Source: Pollenia angustigena (Eukaryota; Arthropoda; Insecta; Diptera; Polleniidae). Taken from it: a stretch of DNA of 64,000 nucleotides. The position numbers and the translations under genes were made by a program. The stretch spans positions 98,232,151 to 98,296,150 of the forward strand of contig OV884060.1 in the NCBI GenBank assembly GCA_930367215.1, given 5' to 3'. The notes under the pieces are model-generated. The model was not told where the DNA came from. It made no database searches and was given only the letters and a program-made list of their open reading frames with translations. Shown here in pieces: positions 43,400 to 54,940 of the stretch; the first letter of the stretch is position 1; each line of letters starts with the position of its first letter.

Positions 43400-44825
43400 T
43401 TACTATATTAAGTACAATTGTGAAAATTTAATTTTATTTTTTCCAGTGTGGGAGCCGCAGTACTATTCAATTTTAATGATCTAAAATCTTTGAAGCAGTT
43501 TTCATCGAAATTAAACCATTTTACTAAATAAGAAATTGATGTTCGCAAACAATTCAACGCTTCTATCTTAAATCGTGTAACTGCATCTCCGTTGCTACAT
43601 TTGAGCAAGGTGGATCGTGCAATTGCACCGAAGAAATTCCCTTCTTCAAAGTGTTGGAGAGAATATGACAGTTACACCCAACAGGAACTATGTTAACATT
43701 TTGTTTTTTTTAACTCTGTATAAACACTCTGATTTTTGCCAAAATTAACATTAGCGTTATCAGCGCAAAATGATGAAATGAATTCAGTTGATAAGCCATG
43801 GAAATTAAATTTTGGAAACGAGTGATTTGGCTATTGTTACAGATGTCTCATCTTCCGGCGAGTAGAAACTCAGAAGAGCTGATTTTGTACCAAGAGTCTT
43901 ATCAAAGAACCGCACGATCAAAGGAAACGTTTTTATATTTCCTTTATTGGAAGCGTCGGTGCTCACGGAAAAGTACTTTGCCTCTTGAATTTCTCTTAAA
44001 ATTAGTCTCTGCGATTCAGGCGCTAGTACCTTCCTTACTATTCTAGCTGCTTTTGTTTTGCCACAACTATACATTTAAGCGGTGTTCGAGTCGCCAAATA
44101 GAGTGGAAAATAATTTTCCGGCACAATCCGCTGAATTGTAGTATTGCGAGTGCTTAACTACATGGGAAAAAAGCAGTTTCGGCAGCGATCACCTTCAGTT
44201 CATCGGATGATTTTTCAACAGGCAAAAATTATAAAATTGAAGCTGCGGAATCGTTAACATTTTTTAGATGTTGCTGAGTCTTAGAATGTTTTTTAACGTC
44301 ATATTCTTCACTATGGCCAATTTTGAATGTTGTGTTGCAAATTTTACATTTTGCAGCATTTTCTTCTTTTGAACTAGTCAACCAATGGAACTTTTTCTCT
44401 CATTGTACATTGTATTTAACTAAACGTTTTAAATTTAAACGTGTTGCCAAACTTTTTGTCAGATGATGATTGCATTTTTTGTTTTTTGGAAGTAGATGGT
44501 ATTTCAATCTAAATTTTATTTACATTTAAAAAATTTAAGTAAATTATTGGTAAAAAAAATACCTGATCGTCGTCCTCATCACTGACTTCCACAGCCATTT
44601 CACGGTTCTCTAAATCTTCGGGAGGATCTTGCATTATTTCGATTTCTGTACTGGTAGTTGGCAAAGTTTTTTCTGTTTGTGCATGTTGCGCTTGCGGTTG
44701 CGAATTCGGATTTATATTTATGAAATACCTTTAGGTAAAAAGTTTAAAATTGCATTTTGTTACCAATTAAATAACTAAATATAAGTTAAAAACTCACTTT
44801 TTGATGTCCATTTCGATAAATAAAA
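43400..44825 (-). pseudogene. Decayed hAT-like transposase gene
   Basis: Read on the minus strand from an ATG near 44815 (MDIKK). Candidate exons contain an acidic stretch (EVSDEDDDQ, about 44560), a zinc-finger-like block (CKICNTTFKIGH with KKHSKTQQH, about 44270-44350), and a catalytic-type region at 44074-43805 (KAARIVRKVLAPESQRLI, then FSVSTDASNKG). A C-terminal fragment follows at 43608-43408. Stops and frameshifts separate these. The finger plus the STDAS-type Asp segment fit hAT-like transposases. Terminal repeats belonging to it were not found. Confidence 0.55.
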
Positions 44826-44966
44826 GCACAAGATTTAAAGATCTTAATAAAAAAACTTAAAACTAATCAACACAGCACTGCCTGCATTCTAATTTCACAA
44901 CAAATGAAAAAAATTACGAGGGGAACTGACAACTGAGCAATGAACCGAGCAAAAAGAAGAGAGAAC

Positions 44967-45510
44967 CAGTGTTACCATTTTAGCATTTTTGCAGTTAAAT
45001 TTAGCATTTTTTATTTTGATTTAGCCGCAAATTTTCCATTTTCAGGTTCAGCATTATTTTTTAGCCTTAGAAAAACAAATTTAGCATATTTTAGTATTAC
45101 ATAGCGTTTACATTTGCCAATACTGGCAAGACAGTAGCAATTCATTCAAACTTTTTCACTAATACATAAACACTTTTACAGCTATTTTGTTTTTGCATTG
45201 TTTTGCCAACTAATATGTATATGCTTACTGTCTTGCCAGTACTGGCAAATGTAAACGCTGTGTTATTTTAGAACTGATTTAGCTGCAATTGCGACAGCTA
45301 AATCATTGTATATAAATTAACTAACAACATTTTAGAAATTGTTTCTGTTTGAACGGTGATTAAAAAATATAATTATAAAATTTTGATCCATCTCGTCTAG
45401 CTCTAGCATAGTATCTGGCGTGATTTTTGAAAATAAAGCGTGACACACCAGGAAGATTTCAAAAGTGGGACAATCACGCCAAAAGCGTGACGTGTGGACA
45501 CCCTGATTCT
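44967..45510. mobile_element. Element B-family terminus and an unrelated hAT-like right end
   Basis: CAGTGTTACCATTTTAGC at 44967 and the following TTTTTGCAG and TTTAGCATTTTT motifs match the right terminus of element B (complement of 29440-29487). The matching partner end was not found. At about 45440-45507 a separate unit ends GTGTGGACACCCTG, the complement of a CAGGGTGTCC-type hAT start, also without a partner. Both are probably relics truncated by other insertions. Confidence 0.45.
45100..45262. mobile_element. 163-bp palindromic MITE with TTA TSD
   Basis: CATAGCGTTTACATTTGCCA and its near-complement at the right end form arms of about 35 bases containing ACTGGCAAGACAGTA. TTA flanks both sides (45097-45099 and 45263-45265). 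It interrupts the element B-family terminus. Confidence 0.75.
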
Positions 45511-45990
45511 AACACACTTTCATCAATAATATATAATACAAAGAAAAACAAAAAGTTATCAAATTTGTATTTATGTAATAACTACTACTTTTACATATTT
45601 CAACTTCATTTATTTTCTCTAATAATCTGGCATCTCTAGAATTAATCGCCAGTTTGTTTCTGGAATCTACTAGTTAGTTAATTTCTTATCCATATTTACC
45701 ACAAAATGTTCAAGCAGAAATTCCAAGTCGGAGAGTCCCCAATTTGATCTTGACGTGGCGCTTGTAATGTTACTTTAAGAGAAATATTCAGTTAAAGGTT
45801 GTTGTGTTAAGCAGTGATGGAAAATTAAAAAATTTAGATGGTACTGACCACCAAGCAAAAGAGTACTTTTTTCTTACAAACAAAATTTTTTTGGAAAAAA
45901 ACTTAAATATAAAAAACTAAAATAAATAATTTTTTTTTATCCTATCTCAGCCATTTATGAACCGAGCTGGCAAAATTTCAACAGCAAGAG
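45511..45990. other. AT-rich region without recognised features
   Basis: No gene or element boundary is supported. A CAGTGATGG sequence near 45826 resembles a hAT start, but there is no partner. Confidence 0.45.
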
Positions 45991-46024
45991 GATGTCTGAC
46001 ATTAAAATATAGCTAGGATTGATA

Positions 46025-46589
46025 CCTTTTCAGTTACAGAAAAATGCTGTTCGTAAAGTTGAAAAATTGTATAACGAATGGAAAACACTTCAGAAAAATT
46101 CAAGATTGAAAGCAAAATGTCAAGAGGGAAAGTGTACTCACTATTAAATTGCCTGATTTGTTTGATGTAGCAGTAGAAGATGCTTCATTCATATGTATAA
46201 CCAAAATGACTCACCAGGAAGACATTAAGTTTTTGAAATATCAGAGAATGAAAGACAGCCTTCACTGAATGAAGACAGCTCTAATTGAAGAAAGAAGCGA
46301 AGAAAGAAAATCAAAAGCAGAAGAGCGGCGACTCCGACAGATATCACTAGAAAGCGCTGGTAAGTTTCTACCATATTTGCCCAATTTTTATAAAAAAGTT
46401 ATACCCTTAAAACTTAACCTTGAATATGTTATTAAATATTTACTATTGGAGTTTATAAAATGTGTTCTTTTTCTCACTGCAACAGAAAATTTAGAAAATA
46501 TCTCATTCTCCTCTGAATCGGAAGTGGAAGAAATGGCGTCAGAAGATGTATTTACCGGCGATGGAAAAATCGGAAAATCATACGATTAG
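46025..46589 (+). pseudogene. Unassigned TE-associated gene relic with a spliceable intron
   Basis: A first block (VRKVEKLYNEWKTLQKNSR, about 46052-46110) and a second (MTHQEDIKFLKYQRMKDS, about 46207-46260) are followed by a charged helical region (EERSEERKSKAEERRLRQI). GTAAGT at about 46361 and AACAG at about 46485 bound a likely 124-base intron, after which an acidic serine-rich end reads to 46589. Proteins with this layout are scattered in insect and other animal genomes; I do not know their function. Stops and frame changes show decay. Confidence 0.45.
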
Positions 46590-46934
46590 AACTATTAATT
46601 AATCATATTGATTTTGACATATATCAGCAGCGAATGGACGCTTAAAATAAATAATATATTTTGTTATTTAAATTATTTAACATAATAGTGAACAATTAAA
46701 ACGATAAAATTAAATTAAATAAAAAAGTAAAAATATATACATACGTATGAATGTTCGTACATGTATGTACTTATGTAGGTATACATATTCTGAACAAAAA
46801 CATTTAAGTTTAAATTTCTTATTTTTCGTGTTGTTGTAATACAATAAATAATAAAAATATTAAAAGCAAAGCAAAACGGTGAAAAACAAAAACAACTCTG
46901 CATGAGTACGAACAGTGAAACAACACTAAGATAA

Positions 46935-47536
46935 AATGAAAGAAACGTTTACGTTTACGTTTTAGTTAATGCAAATGAAAATAATGCAGAAATAAATAAA
47001 ACAAAACAAAACAATATAAACTATTTAACGGCTAAGCCAATTACTCGAACACGTTCTCTATCACCCTCGGTGTTTACAAAATCAGTGGATAGTGACTCAT
47101 TAAAAAAACTACAACTAGATTTGGTGACAAGTTTTGCCAGGCCAGCAAGTATTGCCGTGACGTCAAAAACAAATTTAGTGGGAAATGATACAATGAACTC
47201 AAACACAAATGCAATGGAAAACCCTCCTGTAAAAAGTTGTCAAAAGCCTACAGTACAAGTTGGTATGGACAGGTACATAACAGTGCTTAAACGGGGACGC
47301 AGCCCTACCTCTGCAGCAGTTGCTTCGGCCTCAAAAGTACCATCTTTTGATAAAATAAATTCTCAAAATCGTTTTGCAATTCTGGAGGATGAATAGGTGA
47401 TAGGTGAAAATTCGTTTTACGTAGCGGCTACCAAGCGTTGAAGTATAAACGAGACAAAAATACAAGTCAATCATGAGAATGATTTTCGCAAAATAGTAAA
47501 CAACTTTGAAACACTTATAAAAAACTTTTATACCTA
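46935..47536 (+). pseudogene. Jockey ORF1, N-terminal part
   Basis: The open frame runs from 46935 through ITRTRSLSPS and SQNRFAILEDE, stopping at 47394-47396, and lacks an in-frame ATG before the conserved part. NRFAIL is typical of the N-terminal region of Jockey ORF1. After a frame change, NHENDFRKIVNNFETL continues to 47536, where the TA-flanked element interrupts. Confidence 0.7.
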
Positions 47537-48168
47537 CACTCAAAAAAGTTTTACATTAACTGTTTGTAGTTTGTTCTAACATTTTTCCGTTTAGTTAAAT
47601 TAAACCAAAATAAAGTTATTTTAGTACGAAAATTGCTTTTTAACTTTTTAGGCACGTTGTTTAGAAAACAAATTACAAAAGACGAATGAAATTTCCGTTC
47701 ATTTAAAATATTCAGTTGTTTTTTTTTTTTTTTTTTTTTTTTTTTTTGTTATTTAAAAAAACATAGTTTGTTTGATTTATTTTTCATAAGAAAAAAAATC
47801 GACCTTTCAAAGGAAAAAAAATTTCCGGGAAAATAGAATTGGTAAGTATAAATTGTTTTTTTAAAAATCTCGTTTTTAAATCATATCAGATTACATTTTT
47901 TCAGGAGTGGTATTATACATTCCATTTTTCTGGAGATAAGAATTATTTAATTTTAACAAGGTATGTACATACATATGTATGTGTATATGTTTTTTTTTAA
48001 TATATGTACTTATCGTTACCTTAATATTGAAAGCACTAACTCATGTTTTTTTTTTGCTAAGCCGAGATTTTTGTTTATTTTGTTAAACGGTGGTTAAAAA
48101 TACTGATCTTAAAAAAGCATGAGTTATGGCCTTTCTATATATAGGTAACTATATACATATATATGGTC

Positions 48169-48669
48169 GCATGTCACAACGTCCAAGTTTGTTATACAAT
48201 AAAATATAAAACCTGTTTATGAACTTAGTTGTTGGTTGAAAAAACCGACGTTTAATGTACAAAGTATTCTATGTGACTCGGCTTTAGTTAGCGAAGTTGG
48301 TGTTTGTTTCTCCTCTATGGTAAAACAAACACAGGCTGCACAAAAAGCCGAGTCACATGGAATAAAGTTTCTAAATTCGAGAGTTTTAAACTTAGGATTT
48401 CAAAATTTGGCTTTATAAAGTTCGGAATTTGGAGATTAAATATTTTGAAATTCGAGATTAAACAAAATTCGCGAGTGTGTTAAATCTTTCGTCCCAGAGC
48501 TTGACAATAATTGAACCAACTAAAAATTGATTATAAGTCATTAAATGTGTCATAATCTCCAGGGACATTGTGAAACTTTTAAAAGTGTCTTAGGTTCGGT
48601 GGACATTATGACACTTTTTGATGAGTGATAACGTCCGTTGACGTTATGAAACTGAACGTTATGACATGC
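48169..48669. mobile_element. Inner element with GCATGTCAYAACGT ends
   Basis: GCATGTCACAACGTCC at 48169 and AACGTTATGACATGC ending at 48669 are inverted with two or three mismatches. The interior contains a strong hairpin at 48267-48364, plus further CATTATGACAC motifs. TSD not established. Confidence 0.45.
48267..48364. repeat. Long hairpin with AAAGCCGAGTCACAT arms
   Basis: ATTCTATGTGACTCGGCTTT (about 48266-48285) pairs with AAAGCCGAGTCACATGGAAT (about 48343-48362), and GTGTTTGTTT pairs with AAACAAACAC closer to the loop. The two arms are separated by mismatched bases. Confidence 0.6.
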
Positions 48670-49257
48670 CACTATTTATATAAATATATATTCATAGGTA
48701 ATAATCGTTTTAACTGTACAGGTAATCCTTCTATAAAGTCGTAAATACGTTCCAAACGAAAATATATAAATCTATTTGTTCTTAACGAGGGCCATTGTTG
48801 AATTCTACGTTTTCAAAAATATGAGGTTGGATTCAGCCTACTTGCGAAATCTGGCATTGCAAATTGTCACATTTTTCCCCGCTTATATAAGTAATTTATA
48901 ATGTATGTATTTATTTACTTAAATTATATTAACATTACATATGTATATAAGAACAAGACTTATATGTATTCATAAGTACACATATAGCACTAGCTACTTA
49001 GGATATAAGTTAATAATAATAATAATACGTTAATTTTAGATAAACTTTCTTTTTTTAAAACTTAAATCCTATATAATAAATAACTATTATGAATTCTGTA
49101 TTTTTTTCGATTTCAGGCTTGTTTCACGCTCCAGCTAAGAATTTTTTTCTTTTTACTTATTTTTAAGCGTATAAGTTCCTTTTGTTAATATACTTTTTGC
49201 TATAAAAATAAAAAATTATTTTCTTAAATAAACTTGTTTTCTTTATAGTTAAAAATG

Positions 49258-49480
49258 AGAAACAAAAGTTAAAATCCGTACTTTTTACGGAAATTGTAGT
49301 TTGTTTTTTTGATAGTTAAATTTTTAAAACGAAAGTTAAAATTCGTAATTTTTATGGAAATTGTAGTTTGTTTTTTTGATAGTTAAATTTTTGAAACGAA
49401 AGTTAAAATCTGTAATTTTTACGGAAATTGTAGTTTGTTTTTTGATAGTTAAATTTTTGAAACAAAAGTTAAACTCAGTC
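49258..49480. repeat. Tandem repeat of about 66 bp, three full units plus a partial
   Basis: Unit reads AACGAAAGTTAAAATCCGTA, then TTTTTACGGAAATTGTAG and TTTGATAGTTAAATTTTT. The same CCGTAAAAA and TTTTTGATAGTTAA motifs occur in the other family member at 400-1250, so this is an expanded subterminal array. Confidence 0.8.
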
Positions 49481-49639
49481 ATTTCTACTGTAATTAGTAA
49501 GTCATTTTTTAACATTTAAAAATAAAAGTGTTTTTAGTCTGATTTAAATGAAAAATGAATTGACCGGGTTTTAAATGGATTTTCATTTGTTTTATATTTC
49601 ATTTTACGTTGATTTTACCTACATAATATTTTGAGTGTA

Positions 49640-50312
49640 TTAACTGAAAAGCACTTAAGGTCTGCAGGTAGTGATTAAGGGTATTGACTCACGTGTGGAC
49701 CCAGAAGAGGTTAAAACATTCCTAGAAGGAAAAGGCTTCAAGGTAAAACATGTAGTAAATATTAAAAGTAGAGAAAAAATTCCCCAACCACTTTTTCGAG
49801 TGGAGTTTGAACCCGACGACGTAAAACTTAAAAAAAACGAAACACATCCTATTTACAATTTAAAATATATTCTCTACAGAAGAATAACTATAGAAGAGCC
49901 GCACAAAAAAAATGGACCTGTTCAGTGCTTAAACTGCCAAGAATTTGGCCATAACAAGGCATACTGCTACTTACCCCATGTCTGCGTAGTATGTGGTGAA
50001 CTACACGGTACAGTTTCTTGCGATAAGTCTAAAACCGACCCCAACGTAAAAAAATGTAGCAACTATGGCGGTAATCACACTGCCAATTATAGGGGATGCC
50101 CTGTATATAATATCGTCAAGCAGACGGTTGGACCGAAAACAAATACCCCTCAAATGCAGGTTGTAAATCAAGTAAAAACAAATGCAATTCAAGCCCCCCA
50201 GCCTAGTAATAACAGAACCTCTTACGCTAACGTCCTAAAATCAAACCATCAGCCAATACAAGGTGCCTCGCCAAGTAATGATGAAACTCCGGTTTCTAAT
50301 TTAAGTCGTTAA
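49640..50312 (+). pseudogene. Jockey ORF1, C-terminal part with three zinc knuckles
   Basis: Resumes after the TA TSD with two in-frame TAA stops, then is open from 49671: IKGIDSRVDPEEVKTFLE is an RNA-binding region, followed by three CCHC-type knuckles (CLNCQEFGHNKAYC, CVVCGELHGTVSC and CSNYGGNHTANYRGC, about 49927-50098). The third has Tyr where a Cys is expected (CSNY for CSNC). Ends at 50312. The normal role is binding LINE RNA in a ribonucleoprotein. Confidence 0.82.
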
Positions 50313-50431
50313 GAAAAAACCATGGAAACATTAGTGCAAATAGTAAATAATTTTACGAACACAATGGGTAATATGATGCAGGAAATGCTTAGAATGCAAT
50401 CGATGTTATTGCAAGCTGTACTTAACAAACC

Positions 50432-51555
50432 ATGAACTGTTTAAAAATTTGTTTTTGGAACGCAAACGGCATCCGCCAACATAAAAATGAACTAGAATAC
50501 TTTCTTAAAAATAAACAAATTGATGTCATGATGATTTCTGAAACTCATTTGACCTCAAGAAATACGTTTAAAATAAATGGTTATATACTATATGATACCA
50601 AGGACCCTCGAGATAGAGCTTGTGGAGTTTCTGCCATTTTAATTAAAACCCGAGTCAAACACTACCTAATGTGTGATCATCGTGAAGATTATCTCCAAGC
50701 TACGAACATTTGCGTTGAGGAATTAAATAGAAACCTAGTAATTTCTTCGTTATACTTCCCGCCTAGATTTTCAATATCGGAGGACCAATATTATAAATAT
50801 TTTAAATCATTAGGACCGTGTTTCCTAGCCGATGGCGATTATAACGCTAAACATACCTTCTGGGGGTCGCGACTTATAACACCAAAGGGTCGTGTTTTAT
50901 TTAACACAATTTCTAAAATGGATTTAAATGTGGTAGCGAGCGGACTACCAACATATTGGCCCACTGATCATCAAAAAATTCTAGATGTCATCGATTTCGG
51001 TATGGTTAAAAACATTCCCACAGAAACGATTCATGTTGAAGCTTCCTTAGAATTATCATCCGACCACACACCTACAATTGTTACTATATCGAACCCAAAT
51101 AGAATTGTATTTCCGTCAGGTTACATAGCGACGCCAGCCACACAAATAAATTGGTTAAAATATAAAAAATTTCTCAGTGCCCATTGCACAGAAAATATTC
51201 CGCTTAGTACACCGGAGAATGTGGATCTCTCTATTGTTAACTTTGACAGTTATCTTAAACTAGCTGTTCAACATTCCAGCGTTACCACCAAAAAAATTAA
51301 AAATAATAAAATATATTCTTCAGATGTCGAGCGGCTCTTGACTGAAAAAAGGAGAGTTCGAAGAGAGTGGCAACTTTACAGATCCCCGCAACTTAAGATT
51401 TTATTAAAAGAGTGCACAAAAAGGCTAAGAAAGTTACTGCAGAATCAGAAAACGGCTTCTCTAGAAAAATATCTTAAGGAACTTGATGCAACTCCACAAT
51501 CTGACTACTCATTATGGCGTGCAGCTAGAAATCTAAAAAGGCCAGTTATATCTAA
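50432..51555 (+). pseudogene. Jockey ORF2, endonuclease part
   Basis: ATG at 50432 (MNCLKICFWNANGI). The endonuclease has ISETHLT (about residue 34-40), LADGDYNAKHTFWGSR (about residue 132-147) and the SSDHTP motif (about residue 209-214), typical of Jockey-clade EEP endonucleases that nick target DNA. An inter-domain linker follows to VIS at 51552, where a MITE interrupts. The frame resumes at 52058 (KPPLRNLNGSWARND) and continues to about 52170 (SHLKNVFTPNI), then decays without reaching reverse transcriptase. Confidence 0.82.
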
Positions 51556-52057
51556 TACTATGTTCACACTTGGGTTCTTAAACGCGTTTAAGCAGCTCGA
51601 ACAAGATTAAGCTCTAATCACTTCAAAATCGAGATGATTACCCATACATTGAAGTGATTTGTTAATCACTTCAAATCGACATGATTACAACTAAAGCACT
51701 TCATAAACCACATAGAATCCACTGAACATACCCTAATAATGTAGAATCGCTCATGATCGTGTACAACCGGCCAAGATGTCTGCTCAATGTTTTTATTTTT
51801 TTTCCTTAAATAATTCATAAATTTTCACAATTTCATCATTAAATTGATTAAAATAATCTTCTGATAACTTTATAAAAGTGTTTTTATCCATTTTTAATAC
51901 TTTAAAGAAATTTAAATTTGTTTGTTGTTTTTTTGTGTGTGTGTTTTTTCTTAATCATCTGTCATCTTAATCATCTCAAATGTAATGTGAACGGCTTTGA
52001 TTAGCTAAATCAACATTTTGCTTAAACGCGTTTAAAAACCCAAATGTGAACATAGCA
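51556..52057. mobile_element. 502-bp MITE with TAA TSD in Jockey ORF2
   Basis: TACTATGTTCACACTTGGGT and the complement of TGCTATGTTCACATTTGGGT are the ends, with the inverted repeat continuing through TTAAACGCGTTTAAGCA. TAA occurs at 51553-51555 and 52058-52060, and the ORF2 frame is continuous when one copy is removed. Internal AATCACTTCAAA and GATGATTA motifs repeat. TAA TSD suggests PIF/Harbinger ancestry. Confidence 0.88.
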
Positions 52058-52170
52058 TAAGCCACCATTAAGAAACTTGAATGGTAGTTGGGCAAGAAAC
52101 GATATTGAAAAAGGAAATCTGTTTGTTAGTCACTTGAAAAACGTATTTACACCAAATATATCTCTCTCTC

Positions 52171-52943
52171 TCTGTGTTAAGACGTGTTTTTAAATGTGCT
52201 CCGGCTAAACAATTCAAATCTTCTAAAACAAATTTATTTTTGGAAATCTGTTGCTAATAGAATATTATTTAATTATCAATAAATCTTAAAATAATAGTGA
52301 ATCTACAATTAAATAATATTGTATCTAACTCATACTAAATTTTTAAATTGCGTTCGATTGTCACAAAACATAAACAGAAAAAAAAACAATAACGACAAAC
52401 GTTTTAAATTAATAACAACAGTAACAGAACAATAATAAACATTACAAACAAAAACAGATCAGTAATAATTAAACAAAACAAACTGGTGCTTTCTCTGTCA
52501 TAAATAAAAAAAAAAAAAAAAAAAAAACAAAAATAGTGACTCTTTCAATTTACCTTTTACTAAATTCATAACAAAACATAAGCCGAAAATAAAAAAACAA
52601 AAACCGTTTAAAAAATATTCTTATTTTGCAACAACAGAAACAAATCAATAATAAACAAAACAAACAATCTATCATCATATATATTATTTCTAAAGCACTT
52701 TTTTTTGTCGGTTGCAAATATCTCCCATACCACCGCATCAAATTTAATGAATGATATCTCATTTTAAAGCTTATTTCTAACACTAATGACGAAAAATAAT
52801 TAGAAATTGAAAAATTAATATTTTCATTGATAAAAATTATATTTTAAAATGTATTGAAGTTACTAAAATTTCTATTAATTATTTTCATTTTGTGTTACAA
52901 AAATGACAACTAACGTTGCGTAATATTCGCACGGGTCATCTAG
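52171..52943. other. AT-rich region with a 22-base A-run and a Helitron-like end
   Basis: No gene. A run of A at about 52508-52528 may mark a retroposon 3' end. The last bases, GCGTAATATTCGC then ACGGGTCATCTAGT at 52917-52943, form a short palindrome about a dozen bases upstream of CTAGT, the layout of a Helitron 3' terminus. Confidence 0.45.
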
Positions 52944-53501
52944 TATATATAAAATTGTAACGTTACTGACTGACTCACTGACTGATTCATCATCGCACAG
53001 CCTAAACGCCTGAAGCTAAATACTTGAAATTTGGACCAGAGATTGGTAACACTCCAAATCGATCCACTAAGACGGGATTTTTGGAAATTCAAATGTTTAA
53101 GGGGTAAAAAAGGGTAAAAACGGGAAAATACGGTAACCTTATATCTCGAAAACTAAAAGAGATACAAAAAAAATGTAATACTTATCGTTGTTCTTTAGAA
53201 AAATAAGCGGACAGGTGTCTGGTACTTTTTTGAAATTCGGCCCTATTTGGGAGTAAATGGGTAAAATCTTAATTTTAGTACTTTTTTGACACCCCTTTTA
53301 TCTTTTGAACCAATAAACATTGAAACAAAGTTAATACCACATTCGAAACTTATCAAAAAAATACGAATATGAATTTGGTACTTTTTCGAAATTCGAACAT
53401 ATAAGGTGTAAAAATCGTAACTATTTTTGGTACTTTTTTTAATAAACAATTTTCTCCATTCATTGAAATATTCGTTCTATATTATGGGCTGCCACTATAA
53501 T
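52944..53501. repeat. Helitron-like/minisatellite repeat, left part (copia target)
   Basis: ATATATAAAATTGTAACGTT, then CTGACTGACTCACTGACTGA, begins a dispersed unit that recurs at 62640-63130 with GAGCCTAACGTCTGAAACTA and related text. GGTACTTTTTTGAAATTCG motifs run through it. The copia element inserted at the ATAAT at its end. Confidence 0.5.
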
Positions 53502-53711
53502 TGTTAAAAATACTACTTAGTTATAATTACTTATTGTTATATATTACAAACCTAATCTTAGTAGGCTTTGAATTTGTATTTTTATTTTTAATCGTAGCAA
53601 CCTTTGCTTTATACATAAAAATACATTTGTATATTCTTTCTTTTTTCATTCCTTAATAAAACTTTAAATCGTTTAGAAGTGGTACGGGTTTTATTTACAA
53701 TATTTCTTACA
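53502..53711 (+). repeat. 5' LTR of the copia element
   Basis: 210 bp. Differs from the 3' LTR by very few bases (for example A/G at 53529 versus 60980), suggesting a fairly recent insertion. Confidence 0.92.
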
Positions 53712-53714
53712 TTT

Positions 53715-53732
53715 AGGTTATGGGCCCAGACG
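53715..53732 (+). promoter_or_regulatory. Primer-binding site, initiator-Met tRNA fragment type
   Basis: TAGGTTATGGGCCCAGACG begins three bases after the LTR. GGTTATGGGCCCAG is the known copia primer site, complementary to the internal part of initiator methionine tRNA. Confidence 0.8.
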
Positions 53733-53794
53733 TCTAGCCATTTAAAATTTTTAAAAGAATATTGTGTTCAGAATTGACTAAAGGAAAACTAGAT

Positions 53795-54940
53795 ATGCCG
53801 TCGCCGTTCTTGCAAATCGAGATGCTAGATGAAAGGAATTACGATTCCTGGCATGTGCATATGAAGAGCGTGCTTATCCACAATGGGTTGTGGAAGTACG
53901 CAAATGGTCAATTGAACTGTGAGCCTAATTGGACTGCGCAACAGAGATCCGATTGGGAAGGGAATGACGAAAAAGCGCTTGCCACTATTGTTTTGAGCAT
54001 AAAAGGAAGTCAGCTAAATTACATTAAGAAATGTACAAAATCTGCAGAAGCTTGGAACAAATTAGAGGAAGTGCACAAGCCCAGGGGGCCAATACAAAAA
54101 GTTATGCTTTATAAACGGTTAATGCATCTGCAAATGGATGACAACGAAGCTATGAGCCAGCATTTAAATAAATTCGAGGAAGTCATAGAAAAACTAGCAG
54201 ATAGCGGTATCCAGCTTCAAGATGAATTAGTTGTCATAACGTTATTATCAAGTTTGCCGAAGTCGTATGAGGCTTTTATAATTGCTATGGAGACTCGGGA
54301 TAATTTGCCAACATTTCAAGTATTGAAATTGAAATTGCTAGAAGAAGGTGACCGTCGAGCGAATGTACAACAAGAAGCTGAAGGTAGTAGTTATCAGCAA
54401 GCATATGCAGCACTTTCTAATAAGAAATCTAAGAGTATAAACTCTAGAGTAGCAAAAGACAATAAGGTAATTACTGGAAAGTGTTTCACCTGTGGCCGTA
54501 AAGGTCATTACGCTAGAGATTGTCGAGAAAAGAAAGCAGTGGAACAGAAATCATGTGCATTAGTTGCAGCAGCAAAAGGTTTTAAACAAGATTTGTGGTA
54601 TGTTGATAGTGGTGCCACATCACACATGTGTAACAATAGAAAGTTAGTTGACACCCTGGTCAAATGCGATGAACAAATTTATCTTGCAGCTGATAAATGT
54701 ATAACCGCAACTGGTAAAGGTAAAATTATAATAAAAGGGGAATGCGAAATACACCTGGAGAATGTCCTTTTTGCACCGGATCGAAATTTTATTTCGATCA
54801 GTAAGGCAGTTGAAAATGGGTGCACAGCAACATTTAATTCCGATGGAGTTCAAATTAAGGACAGTGCAGGTGATGTTGTAATATATGCTTACAAAGAAGA
54901 CAATTTGTTTGTTTTACGTCAAGAATCCAAAGAGCGTATT
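53795..54940 (+). pseudogene. copia Gag and protease
   Basis: The first ATG is at 53795 (MPSPFLQ); the frame is open upstream from 53762 without an ATG. Residues about 1-200 are the copia-type Gag (NYDSWHVHMKSVLIHNGLW). A CCHC zinc knuckle CFTCGRKGHYARDC follows at about residue 230. The protease active site is WYVDSGATSHMC, about residue 268-279. The coding sequence itself is undamaged, but at about 54940 it runs straight into a LINE, so pol is separated. Confidence 0.85.

Larger units (their letters stand above)
47537..49637. mobile_element. TA-flanked CACTCA-ended DNA element, copy 2, 2,101 bp
   Basis: CACTCAAAA at the left and TTTTGAGTG at the right with TA outside both (47535-47536, 49638-49639). 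The Jockey ORF1 frame is continuous if one TA is counted, so the boundary is exact. Right-end sequence (TATTTTGAGTG preceded by GTTGATTTTACCTACATAA) aligns with the copy at 198-1379. It contains a 29-base poly-T (47719-47747), an inner inverted-repeat unit at 48169-48669 and a tandem repeat near the right end. No transposase gene. Confidence 0.82.
46935..52170 (+). mobile_element. Jockey-type LINE, split by two DNA elements and truncated
   Basis: ORF1 (gag-like) and the endonuclease part of ORF2 are recognisable, in the order and spacing of Jockey-clade elements. ORF1 is split by the 2.1-kb element at 47537-49637, and ORF2 by the 502-bp MITE at 51556-52057. In both cases the reading frame resumes at the TSD. 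After about 52170 the similarity fades before any reverse transcriptase motif, so the 3' half is missing. Confidence 0.82.

Noticed and set aside
44967..45510. One complete element between the CAGTGTTACC start and the GACACCCTG end
   Set aside because: The two termini are of different families, and flanking 8-mers (GAGAGAAC and ATTCTAAC) do not match.
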